NCBI GenBank assembly: GCA_026936335.1
Contig: JAPMXV010000041.1
Coordinates: 62,001 to 126,000, forward strand
Source: Mantamonas sphyraenae
Taxonomy: Eukaryota; CRuMs; Mantamonadidae
Reading direction: 5' to 3'
Length of the DNA: 64,000 bases
The position numbers were made by a program, and so were the translations under genes. The notes beneath the pieces are model-generated. The model did no database searches. It saw only the letters and a program-made list of their open reading frames with translations, and was not told where the DNA came from. This document shows positions 33,095-44,737 of this stretch, piece after piece (positions within the stretch are counted from its first letter, which is position 1; each line of letters opens with the position of its first letter).

Positions 33095-35084
33095 TGGTGC
33101 AGCCGGCAGTCCCTTGGACAATGTGCAGCAGCGTGTGCAGACGGCACGCGTGGACGACGACGAAAAGGCAGTGGTCAACGAGTTGCTCACGCACCTTCGC
33201 AACCAGCAAGAGCGCATCGAGGAGTTGCAACGGCAGCAGGAGATGCTTGCGTCGGGCCAGCTGAAGGAGGTGATGCAGCAGGAGATCCAACAGCAGCAGC
33301 AGCAGCAGCAGCAGGGTCAAAACGGGCAGCACGCACAGCAGCAACAGGGTCACGGCCAGGAGGAGGTCACGGACGCAGACTTTAAGAAGCAGAGCCGAAA
33401 GGCAAAGAAGGAGGCGAAGAAAGCACGCAAGGCTGAGCGTTTGCGACAGATTGAGCAAATGCAGGCGGAGCAGGAACGACTGCAGCTGTTGGAACAACAA
33501 CAACAACAGCAGCAGCAACAACAGCAGCAGGCAGGCATGACTCGCAAGCGCAGGAGCCGCAAGGGAGGCAAACAGGCAAAGGCAGCCAAGCAGCAGCAGA
33601 AGGGTGGTAAAAAGTCGACCGTCCTGTCGAGCAGCAGCAGCGGGGACGACAACGACGGATGGGCGGGGCTCATTTCGGACAACGACCTGCTGGAGATGCC
33701 CAAGGGGGACAAAGGCAAGAAGCCGAAGAAGGGTGGCAAGAAGCAAAAGCAGAAGCAGCAGCAACAAAAGGGCGCGGTGAGTTCGTTCTCAGACAACGAC
33801 GAACAGGACTTTGCAGAGGAGATGCGACGCGCTGTGGAGGCGCAAAAGGCGCAGCGCAAGGAGGGCAAGAACAAGCGAAGCGGCAAGGCTGGTAAGCGTG
33901 GCAAGCAGCAGGGATCGTCCAAGGAGGCACTAAGCAAAGAGGCACAGGAACTGGCCGCCATCCGCAAGCAGCTTGAAGAACAGCAGCGTTTGCAGAGGCA
34001 GCAGCAGGAACTGATCCAGCAACAGTTGTTGATGCAACAGCAACAGCAGCAACAGCAGCAACAGCAACAGCAGGGGCGTGGAAACGATGACCCGTCGTCC
34101 TATTACGACGACCGATCGGAGGAGGTCAGTGACGTGTCGGATGATGAGCGCGAGCAGCAACCGAAGCAGGGACGCGGCAAGCGTGGCAACAAGCGTGGCA
34201 AGCGAAGCAAGGGCGCCAAGGGTGACACGGGAGCTGCCGGTGTGCAGTTGCGTCAGTTTTTGGACATCGATGAGCTGGAGGCTGCCAAGACGGACGGCGC
34301 ACGGGAAAAGATCATTGTGCGTGCTGCGCAAAAGGCTGGCATGGACCCGCAGGTGTACTACATGACACTGATGCAACAGGAGCAGGCGCGTGCCCAGGGC
34401 AAGGCAATGGCCGCAGATGCCGTTGGAGCGCCTGTGGATGGCGGCAAGGGCAAGCGCAAAGGAAAATCCAAGTCCAAGTCGAAATCCAAGGGCCGCCGAG
34501 GCGAGCGACGGGACGAGCGACGCCGTCATGGTGGAGATGTCAACGCACGCCGCCGAGACGGAGGCAGTGAGGTGAGCGAAGTCAGTGGCGACGATGATTA
34601 TGTGAGTTCGGGAGAAGTGAGCGCGGACGAGGATGCAGGACGAGGAGGACGACGAGGTGGACGGCGCGGTGGTGACGATCGACGACGTGACCACCGGCGT
34701 GACGGACGTGATGGACGCGAAGGACGTGACAGGCGTGGACGACGTGATCGACACGAGTCGAAGCGGGAAAAGCGTGCCAAGCAGAGGGCAATGATGGAGG
34801 AGATGATGTATCAGGCAGCAGCAGCACAGCAGCAACAGCAGGTGGGACATGGAATGGCCCCTGCCCCTGCTGCCGTCCAGCAAGCCGCCGGCGAACTCTA
34901 TCCCGTCATCCAGGAGGACGGCACCGTCGTCATGGTCCCTGTGGCAACAGCCAACGACGCACGTGGACGTGGACGTGGACGTGGACGTGGACGTGGACGC
35001 GATCGTGATCGAGGACGTGGTGGACGCGACAGGAGAGATCGTCGTCGACGTGACGACGCCAGCTCAGACGATGGCTGGTTTTGA
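31378..35084 (+). CDS. GILT-domain protein with long polyQ and Arg/Gly-rich tail
   Basis: Exons 31378-31614 and 31944-35084, phase 0; 1125 residues. A signal-peptide-like N-terminus (VLFGVCVLACVLSSAVAV) is followed by an acidic linker. Residues about 148-330 match the gamma-interferon-inducible lysosomal thiol reductase family: SKCEDFHTYFKMVRDVLKRV, SQHGQHEVLGNLYMLC, CAGEEREAIPLNLKRC, VEWSPAAYVHGARFC and ASVCVLYQG. The active CxxC is reduced to CEDF, and the CQHGxxEC signature is SQHGQHEV, so thiol reductase activity is doubtful. Residues 350-1125 are low complexity: many Gln runs from CAG repeats, Lys-rich segments, then an Arg/Gly/Asp tail ending DDASSDDGWF. No second folded domain is recognised. 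The start lies only 43 bp from the divergent coiled-coil start. Confidence 0.78.
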
Positions 35085-35190
35085 GGGAAGTGGGAAATGG
35101 ATCATGATTGGAATGCAAATGGAATGGCAATGGATGTGTGTGTTTGTTGTTATGTAAGTATGTGTGTCTGTGTGTCTGTGTGTGTTGCCC

Positions 35191-36067
35191 TCAGCACCAG
35201 CAACCGCCGTCGTTGCCCTCGGCAGCGTCGACAAGCGCAATGGTCTTGCCGCTCTTTGTGGTGAGCTGGGATTCAGTCACCTTCATCACCTCGTGCAGTA
35301 GCAGTCGTCCACACTCTTCAATGTTGATGTTCTCCTTGGCTGACGTCTCAAACCATGCCAGGAAGCCCTGGTTGTCCACAAACTCCTCCATGATCTCGGG
35401 GGAGAGGTCGATTTCAGAGTCGCGTTGCAAATCGCACTGTGGAGGCCGGGAGACGGGTCAGTGGCACATCGGACGCGTGTGTGTGTGGCGCAGTGGTCGT
35501 GTGTGGACGTGCGGTGGGGTGTGGCACGCATGCAACGCACCTTGTTGGCCAGCAGGACGACGGGGATGTTGTCTCCCGAAGGCAAGAAGACCTTGGAATC
35601 GAGGTCGGCCTTCCACTTGGGCACTGCGTCGAGGGTGCTGCTGCGCGTGACGTCAAACACGAGAAAGGCACCGACGGCTTCGCGGTAATACACCTGTGGG
35701 TGTGCAGTGGCGTGTGTGAGAGGGTGGGGGAGAGCGTTTTTTGGTGCGCGGTGGGGTGTTCGTTGAGGGGAAAATGAGGGTGTCCCTCTTTGGACGCTCG
35801 GCAGCGCCCACGACGTACCCGAGTCATGTTGCCGAAGCGTTCCTGCCCTGCAATGTCCCACATTTGGATGCGGATGACGTACTCCTCCTCGCGGATGACC
35901 TTCATGGCAAAGTCGACGCCAATCGTCGACTTGTACTGCAGCGAGAACGTGTCGTGCACGTAGCGCTTGATGAAGGACGTCTTGCCCGTGCCAAAGTCGC
36001 CCACCACCAGGATTTTGTACAGGAATTCCTCGACCTCGTCGTTCTCCTGCTCCGCAGTGGCAGACAT
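35191..36067 (-). CDS. RAB32: Rab32-family small GTPase
   Basis: Exons 36067-35819, 35693-35541 and 35436-35191, all phase 0; 215 residues. It has the P-loop GDFGTGKTS, switch I YKSTIGVDFAMKVI, the Rab32/38-specific WDIAGQERFGNMTRVYY (Ile where most Rabs have Thr), VFDVTRSSTLDAVPKWKADLDSK (given here in parts: VFDVTRSST and WKADLDSK), NKCDL and ETSAKEN. It ends GGCWC, suitable for double prenylation. Rab32 proteins act in lysosome-related organelle biogenesis and mitochondria-ER contacts. It converges on the GILT-like gene and diverges from the ankyrin gene. Confidence 0.95.
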
Positions 36068-36347
36068 GGTCGACAAGGGGGGGAGTGGTTTTGTTTGGAG
36101 GCATGTGCGATGACACATGGACGCGCATGACGAAAGATGAGCAATGGGTGGAGAAGGGGAGGAAGGAGGGGGAAAGGGGGGGGTGACGACGCCTTGGAGA
36201 GGGTTGGGTGGGTGGAAAGGGAGGGTGAGCGAAGGCGAACCCAGAACTTTTCAAGGTGGGCAGTGCATTCGAATGTGGATGGGAATGCGCAGATGAAGAG
36301 TGCTGACAGTTTGTACGTCACAAACAGGACACACCAGGTAGCCAGGC

Positions 36348-36963
36348 ATGTCTGAACTCATCCAGGCAGTGGCGGTGGGAGGAACGGAGTTGGTTGTGGC
36401 GTTGGTGGAAAAGGGGCGCTGATATCGAAAGCAAGGATTCCAACGGCCAGACAGCGCTGATGTACGCAGCGTCACTGGGCCACACCGACACTGCCATGGC
36501 ACTGTTGGACAACGGGGCACAGCTTGAAGCGGTGGCAGCGTGCAACGGGTTCACGGCGTTGCACTATGCGGCGTTTCAAGGGCACACCGACACTGCGTTG
36601 GCACTGGTGGCAAGGGGAGCCAACATGAGTGCAACCGATGCAAATGGATTGACAGCACAAGCATGGGCAGCACAGATTGGACACTCTCAGACGGCAGAAG
36701 CACTGCGAGACGCTGCTGCTGCTGCACCACCACCACACAACAGCAGCAGCAGCACAACAGGCAAATCCAATAGCCACCAGGATGTGGACACTACTGGAGG
36801 TAGTGGCAACGATGAGGTGATTGCCATGCTTCAGAGCTTGGTGCAGGGACAGAAGGAGATTCGAATCGGACAAGTGGATGTCATGGTTGCTGTGGCTTCC
36901 AAGGGTGCGAGCAGTGGGGGTGGTGCTGATGATGGGAAGGACGATGATGAGGAATTCATCTGA
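36348..36963 (+). CDS. Small ankyrin-repeat protein (one-base frame break)
   Basis: Starts MSELIQAVAVGGTELVVALVEK. Three ankyrin repeats follow (GADIESKDSNGQTALMYAAS; ACNGFTALHYAAFQGHTDTA; DANGLTAQAWAAQIGHSQTA), then an Ala/Pro/Ser linker and an acidic tail ending DDDEEFI. About 204 residues. The frame breaks in aaaagggg (36409-36416). As given it stops at TGA right after VEKGR; removing one base gives the normal repeat start VEKGADIESK. A sequencing error is more likely than a real mutation because the downstream frame is well conserved. An unspliced start at 36394 in the later frame is the alternative. It lies 36 bp upstream of the methyltransferase start on the same strand. Confidence 0.72.
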
Positions 36964-36999
36964 ACCACTTGCGCTGAGTCATGCAGCACTTCATCCACA

Positions 37000-38369
37000 A
37001 TGGACGACGATTCCCACTCCACCACCCCACCAGAGGACACATCACCGTCACCCACATCCACATCCACATCGTCCTCACCCTCCACCATCACCACCACCTC
37101 CCACCACCTGTCCAATGAAGCAACAACCTCATCGTCGTCGTCGTCCTCTGCCACGTGGCAAACCACCACCGACGCGCAGGAAGAGCACATGCCGAGGGAA
37201 CTGGTGGAGCTCATGCTGACGGCCATGAGTGGCAACAACACCTCCTTCTTCTACTTCTGGCAACAAGTGTACATGCGGGAGAAAGGCCAGCTGGTTGATC
37301 TCTACGAGTCGTACGAACGGACCCTCCAGCAGGGCTCCCTCTCCCCGTCCAGCACCTCCACCTCCAACGCAACCGAACCGCCTGCTGCCTCCGACAACGT
37401 CATCCTATCCACCACCAAGGAGGAGGTGGATGCGCTTCTTGACGCACGTGTGGACGCGGAGGATGATCACCCACAGCTCCAGGACACCGAGCAGCAGCCG
37501 CAAGACAATACAGACACAGGGAAACACGACGAAACGACAGAGGAGGCCATCGAAAGTGACATCAACCTCAATTGGGACAAGCTGCAACAGGCTGCGTTTG
37601 ATCCCAAGCTCATTTACGTGAGTGATCCGTTCCCCACCCCACCCCAACCGACCACCCCACTGACACCGTATTCTCCCCACCCTTTTGGTGAACCACACAG
37701 AAACACGTGCACCTTTGGTTCAAGGCAAGCATCAACCTGCTCATGCCTGTGCTGGACATGCTGCCTGTGGATCAAGACACCGCCGTGCTCGACGTGGGCT
37801 GTGGCAATGGTCACCTGTGCCAGTACCTCCTCACTCTGGGATTCGAACACGTGACAGGCAGCGACTATTCCCCTGCGGCAGTGGAGGTTGCCCAAATCAT
37901 CCAAGAGGCGTGGCGGAGTGGAATGGACGACGCCACGCGTTCCAAACGGCCGCAGGCCTCCTTTGTGGTGGATGACATCCTCAACACCACACTCAACGAC
38001 AACGCATACGGTCTCATTGTGGACAAAGGCACCCTGGACACCATTGGGATGATGGTGCAGAAGGAAGGCGCGGGAGACTCGACCATCCTAGATTCCTCCT
38101 CCTCCTCCTCCTCCTCCACTGACAACGACGACGATGATGACGACGATGACGACCGCACACTGACAGATGTATACGCAGGCAATATCTACGCCACATTGGC
38201 ACCGGGGGGCCTGTACGTGCTCATTTCAGCCTGTTTCGAACCGGATGAACTCGCAAGCCTTTTTCTCGATTATGACATGGATCTGCTCTACATGGACAGG
38301 CAGCAAATCGTCTCTGAGGACGATGTGTTGGACATCCAACTCGCAGTGTGGCAAAGAAGCACAGAATAA
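37000..38369 (+). CDS. EEF1AKMT2: EEF1AKMT2/METTL10-type lysine methyltransferase
   Basis: Exons 37000-37617 and 37701-38369, phase 0; 428 residues. The N-terminal 190 residues are Ser/Thr-rich and acidic and resemble nothing known. The C-terminal Rossmann methyltransferase begins WFKASINLLMPVLDMLP, with motif I VLDVGCGNGHLCQYL, then VTGSDYSPAAVEVA, motif IV-like IVDKGTLDTI and LAPGGLYVLISACF. The DYSP and DKGT(F/L)D motifs are typical of the METTL10/See1 group, which trimethylates a lysine of EF-1A. An Asp/Ser insert interrupts the domain near DKGT. The stop codon TAA lies inside an AATAAA signal. It converges on the LRR-PH-PLAT gene. Confidence 0.82.
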
Positions 38370-38370
38370 A
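38365..38370 (+). terminator. AATAAA signal containing the stop codon
   Basis: The TAA stop of the methyltransferase (38367-38369) is embedded in AATAAA. The next gene's stop on the opposite strand is about 80 bp away. Confidence 0.5.
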
Positions 38371-38449
38371 TTGCGAATCAACACAAAGCGATCTCTTTTT
38401 TCTATCGGTGATGTGATCTCTTCCCACCTCCTCCTCCACCGCGCTCCAT

Positions 38450-41162
38450 CTACTCAGCATACTGCTCCATCACCTTTGTCTTGGCCTCCTCGAGAAAGGC
38501 CTTGAGGGTGGCACTCTGCTTGGGGTTGCCTCCACGCAGGGCAGCCTTGAGGTCGACGTAGGGCTGGCCCGTCTTGTTGCTGACATCCACCACAAACTCA
38601 AGGGCGTAGCTCTTGTAGCCCTCGTCCTGGATGGGACGTCCGCTCTGTTGGCCAAAGTACACCTGTTCCACCTCGGCCAGGTTGCCGGCAAACTCCGAGT
38701 GGCGCTTGGTAAACACGCCCATCTTGAGTGTTTCCATGTCCGCCACATCCGCCTGCACCACCAATCCGCCGTGGCTGTTTGCCGTCACTCCCATGGACTC
38801 CAGTGTGGCATCGATGTCCGCCTGTTCAAACACGCCGCCGGCGACGCTGAGGCGAGCCACGTACAGGACGAGGGCCTCCGGGTGCGGGATGCCCAGCTTG
38901 CCACCCTGTTCCAGGTACAGGAGCATGCGCACGGTGGCAATGGTGTCGTCCGGGTGCACACGCACGGTGACGTGTTGCTCGTGGCCGTCCACGGTGGTGA
39001 CGGTGATGGGCAGGGAGACGCCACGCACACCCACCGAGGGCAACTCGCGTGCCACACTGGCATGCTCACGCACCACACTGGCCAGAAAGTTGTCGGGTCG
39101 CTTGAGCAGGAGGGCACCGTTGCATCGAAGGATGTCCGAGCGCAGGATGGTGGGTGCGTCGTACTCCGGGTAGGTGGGATCGTGACCCACCACAATGTGT
39201 GCCGCCAGCTCCTCGGCATACTCCGGGTTGCTGTCCACCAGGTCCATAAACTGCATCATGTCCTGTCCAAACACGTTGATCTGCATCTGGGCCTCGGGTT
39301 CGTCGTCCTTGAAGAAGGAGGTGAAGAAGTTGTCCTCCGCCACCTCTGCGTTGGCAAACCAGTTCACAAACTGGTACAACGCACGCTGGGCCACGGCCTC
39401 GCTAAAGTCCCCGCTGCCACTCAGCATGTCGTTGAACTCGTCGATGCTGGGCGGCATGTCGTCAAACACCACCTTTTCAAACGAGGGCAACACCGTGTCC
39501 GTGCCCGCCGCGTGGTGGGCCACAAACCCGGCGTAGCGTTCGTCCACCAGATTCACACGGATACGCGTGTAGCCCTCCAGACGCAACCGGTTCAGGATGC
39601 GCCAGTCCGTCTGCAGCAGGTTGCTGCTCAGCGAGGTGTACACCAGTCGCGCGCCGCCGTCCTCCTGCGGGTTGGGGCAGGCGGCACGCGCAGCCTCCAC
39701 CACCTTGCGTTCGTACGCGTCATGCAACAGCGCAAAGTCCGTGTAGACATACGGCGGATCCAGCAGGTACTCGCGCAGGTACGCCAGGGGACGCAGGGTA
39801 AAGTCTGCGCAGCTGTCCATCACATACTTGGCCATGTGCACACGCGGCGTGGCCTCCACACGGAACAGGTTGGCCACGCGGTCCACAAACACCTCGTCCA
39901 AAGGATACATCTCCACGCAGACGGCCAGGCCCACCACGTCCGAATCGCCCGTGCTCGACGTGTGCGGGCCCGCACGGAACTTCCAGCGGCGCGACTGCAG
40001 ATGTGCAGCCTTGGGTTGCACCACAGCCACCTCCACAGGGCGTCCGTCCTCGTCCGTGGGTCCGTGCAGCCACTGGCGATTCAGCCGGTTGATGTCCACC
40101 TCCGAGAAGCCGGCCAGGCGAGCCACGTGGTCCGCCAGCTGCGACACGTGCAGACGCTCGCCCGTGACACGGCACGCCACAAACTCGTACGCATCCATGT
40201 CATCCACCATGCCTGCGTTGGCGCCGCCTCCGTTGGATGAGTTGTTGGAGGAAGAAGACCCTCCACCGCCGCCGCCGCCCTGTGCATCCTCGCGTGCTGT
40301 CAGCATGCGTTCGGTGAGCTCGTCGTCCTCGTCGTCTGCCAACCAGCAGCCTGCGTCAAAGTGACGCACGGTGCTGCCCTGCGACGCGTCGCCACAGAGT
40401 TGCACCAGCACGACGGCGTCCAGGTGCCATCCGGGTGTCATGCCCGAGTTGTCGTGGCCGATGCGCAGGCGACGGATGGGTGCCAGCAGGTACGGCAGAC
40501 GCAACTCCACGTGGTTCACCTGGCCGCGCGCAAACATATCTCCGTCGCCCAGGGCCTGCAGCAGCGAATCGCCGCCTGCGTTGGTGTGTGTCACGCCGTT
40601 GCTTGTGCTGTGCTTGCCGTTCAGTGTGTACGTGTCCGACGTCACGCCCTGCTCGTCCACAAACGCCACAAACACGTGTGCGCTGGTGCCCGCGAGGAAC
40701 TTGTCACTGGTGCGGATCGCAAGGTGCACCACCGTCTCCCCCTCGTTCGGACGCATCACACTGTCCACCTGGATGCCCATCAGGTCTGTGTTGCTGTTGC
40801 TGTCTCCACCCTGTTGTTGCTGCTGCTGCTGCTGCTGTTCATCGTCGTCGTCGTCGCCACCAAACATGCTTGCAAATGAGTCCACCAACGACGACTTGCG
40901 CCTCTCCTGCTGCTGGCCGTCCACTGGTGCCTCTGCACTGCTTGCTGGCACACTCAGGCTGTTGGTACTTGCCGACGCTTGCTGCGACTTGTCATGTGCT
41001 GCTGCCGCCTGCGCCTGTGCCGCCTGTGCTGCGCCTGCATCGGCTGTCGCCGTGCTTGCCTCCTCACCGTTCGTTCGGCTGCTGTCGCTGCTGCTGCCGC
41101 CAAAAAAGCCAGCAAACGAATCCACCAACGACGTCTCTTCTTCCTTTGCAGCTGCTGCCTGT

Positions 41163-41194
<32 letters not shown>

Positions 41195-43452
41195 CTGCTG
41201 CTGCTGCTGTGCCTGGACGTCACTCGGTTGCTCCAACGGTGCGTTGCCCGTTGCCTGTGCCTGTTGCAGAGCCAGCTGTTGGTGCAGAGGGTTCGACGAC
41301 GAATCCACACTCGCGTGTTGTGGCACCTGCCCCACCGGCTCAGCCACGGGTTCGGGTTCGTCAAACGGGTTGCTCGAGCCCAGCGAGAACCCTGCAAAGA
41401 TGCCACCTCCCTGGGCGTTGTTGTTGTTGGTGTTGTTGGTGTTGGTGGTGGTGTTGGTGGTGGGGATGGACGAGGAGGCGGTGGAGGTTGCATGCGACTC
41501 GATTGCCGTCTGCTGGTGGTGCTGGTGGTGCTGGTGCTGCTGGTGCTGCTGCGGGGTGCTGGTGTTGCTCTGCACCACCGTGGTGGAAGCCACGGATTCG
41601 TTGGCACGCACCACAGCATCCTCAATGCTTGCACTCCACTGCAGGTAGTCCTCCATGCCCAGGGCCCTGAAGCTGCGCACCTTGGTGCCGGCGTCAAAGT
41701 TGAACTGAAACTTGTCGTCCTGCATGGACAGACCCGTGCCTGCAAGCGGCACCGTCAGCTTGTGTGCCAAGCTGCCCTCCTTCTTGTCTTCCTTGTACAC
41801 CTCCAGTGCCGTCTCAAACAGCCGGCAGTACCGGTCCTTCCAGATGATCTTGTTGCTGCGTGTCTCACACCGCTGCTTCAGCACACCCTCCACAAGCACC
41901 TGCTGACCCGTGTGGTCCATCTCACTCACGTCATCTGATCCCGATCCCACCGACAGCATGCTCATCGTCGAGTCCATGCGCTCCACACGTCCCAACGGTC
42001 CCTGACGGACACTCGGCGACCACCCACCATTCGCCTCGTCACCCCCAGCACCTCCAGCACCACCATTGACTGCACCGGACGCAACCTGGTTCTTCTGCGC
42101 CTCAAGGTACGCAGGCCACACCTGAACAAAGGGCGACTTGCTGTCCACTCCCTGCAGACCCAGCGGGTTCTTGCCCACAAGCACCTTGGGGCACTCGTTG
42201 CCTCGGTTGTAGAACAGTTCAAAGTCCGCCGGCAGCGATGTCAGCTGGTTCGACGACACATCCAATGTCTGCAGCTTGGGCAGCGAGCCAAACCCTTCTG
42301 GAAGCGCTGTCAGCTGGTTTTTGGCACCAGCAGCTTTTTCAGCGATTCAATGTGGGCCATGCCCGCAGGAATCGACGTCAACTTGTTCCCACTCAGGCTG
42401 TGTGTGTGTGTGTGTGTGTGTGTGTGCATGTGTGCATGTGTGCATGCGTGTGTGTGGGTGTCGTTGATGCAAACACAGTCACCCCGCATATGTGTGTCAG
42501 CATGGGACGTTTGTTCGCCGACACGGCGCCAATCCTGGAGTCGCCAACTCACCGCAAATCAGTCATGCGTTCCAACAGCTCAAAGCTCGACGGCAACTCT
42601 GTCAGACCGTTCTTCTCCAGGTTCAACAGCTGTGTATGGCACATATGCAGTGTGTGCGAGTCAGCATGTGTGCATGTGTGCCTGCATGCCTGCGAAAAAC
42701 GCGCCAACAGGGTGGCTCCCTCTGCTGCGAATTTTCGCTCCCGGTCCCGAGGCAACTCACCAGGATGTGCGTGGCCTCTGCAATCTCCTCTGGAATATGC
42801 GTGATCTCATTGGATGCCAGACGCAGACGCTTGAGTCCCTTGAGGTGCACCACCTCCAACGGGAAGCTGTGTGTGCGCATGTGCGTGTCAGCAAACGCAG
42901 GTCAAGACCCACCGCGTCGCAAAGAGAGAGGGCTTCACCAATGTTGCCTTTTGCCGCCTTTCGTGCCTCCGTTCTGCCTCATGCACACCTACCTGCTCAG
43001 TCGGTTGTTGTTCAAATCCAACACCTCCAACTTGCTCAGCTCGAGAATGCGTTCGTCGACCGATTCGATCTCGTTGTTGGCCAAATCGAGCTGCTTGAGG
43101 TCTGCGCATTTCGGTGTCCCCGTGTCAGCGAATCCTCCCGTCGTGTGCCACTTCCGGCCCCCGGTGCTCTCGTCCATGCATTGTGCTGCGCATGCAATCT
43201 CATCCAACATCGCATCACCCGTCCATCCACACAACCTACCAGTGAGTTCAAACACCTCGTCAGGGATGCTCTTGAGCCCTCTGTCGTTGATTTTCAGCTT
43301 GCGGGTTCTAAATCGACGTTTGTCAGCCACCGTTCGTACCAGAGCACCCCTCCCGTCCTCTTCCGTCCCGCTTCTCTCCTTTGCCACATCCCTCCACATC
43401 CCCGTCCCACTCACTTCTTGGCTGCCGCCAGTTCCTCAGCAAACGCAGACAT
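38450..43452 (-). CDS. LRR-PH-PLAT multidomain protein with unknown C-terminal domain
   Basis: Exons 43452-43415, 43307-43240, 43101-42993, 42866-42761, 42629-42553 and 42397-38450; all junctions keep phase; about 1448 residues. LRRs occupy residues 15-215 (LDLANNEIESVDERILEL; LEVLDLNNNRL; LDVSSNQLTSLPADF). A PH domain lies near 297-400 (VEGVLKQRCETRSNKIIWKD, ending DYLQWSASIEDAV). Next are Ser/Gln-rich linkers with polyQ. A PLAT/LH2-like domain lies near 680-815 (VVHLAIRTSDKFLAGTSAHV; RLRIGHDNSGMTPGWHLDAV). The last 600 residues are conserved-looking but unrecognised; one part resembles a ubiquitin-like fold (VRVHPDDTIATVRMLLYLEQ). The frame breaks at TTTTT 42318-42322: one extra A on the coding strand restores KNQLTALPEGF. 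Possibly a membrane scaffold; function unknown. Confidence 0.78.
42399..42425. repeat. (TG)n tract in LRR-PH-PLAT intron 5
   Basis: Dinucleotide repeat that forms the CA-repeat tract before the minus-strand acceptor at 42398. Confidence 0.85.
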
Positions 43453-43688
43453 GGTGTCGTTTGGCGATGCGATGGAAGGGGAAAATCTGTGGTGGCAACT
43501 CCGCCCTCCCTTTCCACTCCATTCTGCTCTGCTTCTCCAGGGTGGTTCCCAACCCAACATCGAAATCACAGGTGTGCGTTGCATGCACATGTAACAATGA
43601 GCCCTTGCACAAGTTGGGTTTTCATCGATTTCCTGTTGACGTGATTTCAAAAACCCCCCCCCCCCTCACCCGTACCAAGCGGCTGTGC

Positions 43689-44591
43689 TCATGCGTTGAC
43701 ACTTGCTTCATCGACGCCATCGTAGCCACGTGGGCCACCTGTGATGAGGCGAAGGAAAAGGTGTTTCCACAGGAGGAGGTTCTCCTGGGTGGTGCCGAGG
43801 ACGATAAAGACGTCGAGGCCGATGGACGAGAGGGCAATGGCATGGCCCAACTCCAACGCAAACACAGGATCCTTTGGATGAAAGGCCTGATAGGCACGGT
43901 GCACAAACATGGTGATGAAGATGGCAAAAAACACAAAGACAAACACCACGTGCCTGCCAAAGGTGAACCGGTCCACCTGGGTGACGTTGTGAATCTTGAC
44001 CATGACGGCAGTCCACAGGACGGTGCCCACCAGCAGGAGGAGGCCCATGACGGCGTAGAAGAAGGAAAACTGGATGCTGCCCTCTTTCACGCCTTTGATC
44101 CAACACCACAAGCCCAGGTAGCCCATGTTGTCCGTAAACATGGGCACTAGGGTTAGTAGCACGGGGAAGCCCAGTGAGAAGATAAGGAAGCGCTTCTCGT
44201 TGCGGTTGTCCGTGTGGAACTGCTCGCGGCAGATCAGGTCGTACAGGTTGACCACGATGCAGAACCACCAGCAGATTGTGGACGTGCCCATGTACTGAAT
44301 AAAGAACGCCTGCGTGAGACACAGTGCATTGTTGGTCACCAGCGCACCGTAGCCTGAAAACTGCGGGATGGTCAGGGCCGCGCTCAGGGCGCACGCAGGC
44401 AGCGCAAAGTACAACGAAAGCCGCTGCGGGTATCTCCTCTTGCGTTCAAACACAAGGTAGGTGAGGACCACAAAGGCACTGGTGATGAGCGAGGCCACAG
44501 AGATCACCTCGTAGGTGTGTTTCAGCAAAAGTTGCTCGTCTTGCGTGAACGGCGTCGGAGGCATCTGTTCCGCCCCACCCGGCTGTGACAT
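43689..44591 (-). CDS. cAMP-receptor-like (class E type) seven-transmembrane receptor
   Basis: Single exon, 300 residues from MSQPGGAEQ. Seven hydrophobic helices are visible. TM1 (VISVASLITSAFVVLTYLVF) is followed by a basic loop ERKRRYPQRLSLYF, as in cAR/CrlA receptors. TM3 contains STICWWFCIVVNLYDLI, then KRFLIFSLGFPVLLTLVPMF, an extracellular GLWCWIKG motif, and TM6-7 HVVFVFVFFAIFITMF and ALSSIGLDVFIVLGTT. The combination of the aromatic TM3, the WCWI motif before TM5 and the short tail fits the Dictyostelium cAMP-receptor-like family. It should couple to a G protein; the ligand is unknown. Tandem and 146 bp downstream of paxillin. Confidence 0.82.
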   Translation of the reverse strand: MSQPGGAEQMPPTPFTQDEQLLLKHTYEVISVASLITSAFVVLTYLVFERKRRYPQRLSLYFALPACALSAALTIPQFSGYGALVTNNALCLTQAFFIQYMGTSTICWWFCIVVNLYDLICREQFHTDNRNEKRFLIFSLGFPVLLTLVPMFTDNMGYLGLWCWIKGVKEGSIQFSFFYAVMGLLLLVGTVLWTAVMVKIHNVTQVDRFTFGRHVVFVFVFFAIFITMFVHRAYQAFHPKDPVFALELGHAIALSSIGLDVFIVLGTTQENLLLWKHLFLRLITGGPRGYDGVDEASVNA

Positions 44592-44737
44592 GATGATCAA
44601 TGTGTGTGCTAATGTGTCGGATTGTGTGTGTGTGTGTGGATCGAGTGTCGATGAAATGGGTTGGATTGACAACGGCAACAACCACCTTTCTTTCTTTCTT
44701 CTCCCTCTCATTTCCTCCCCATCACCACCAATCATCA

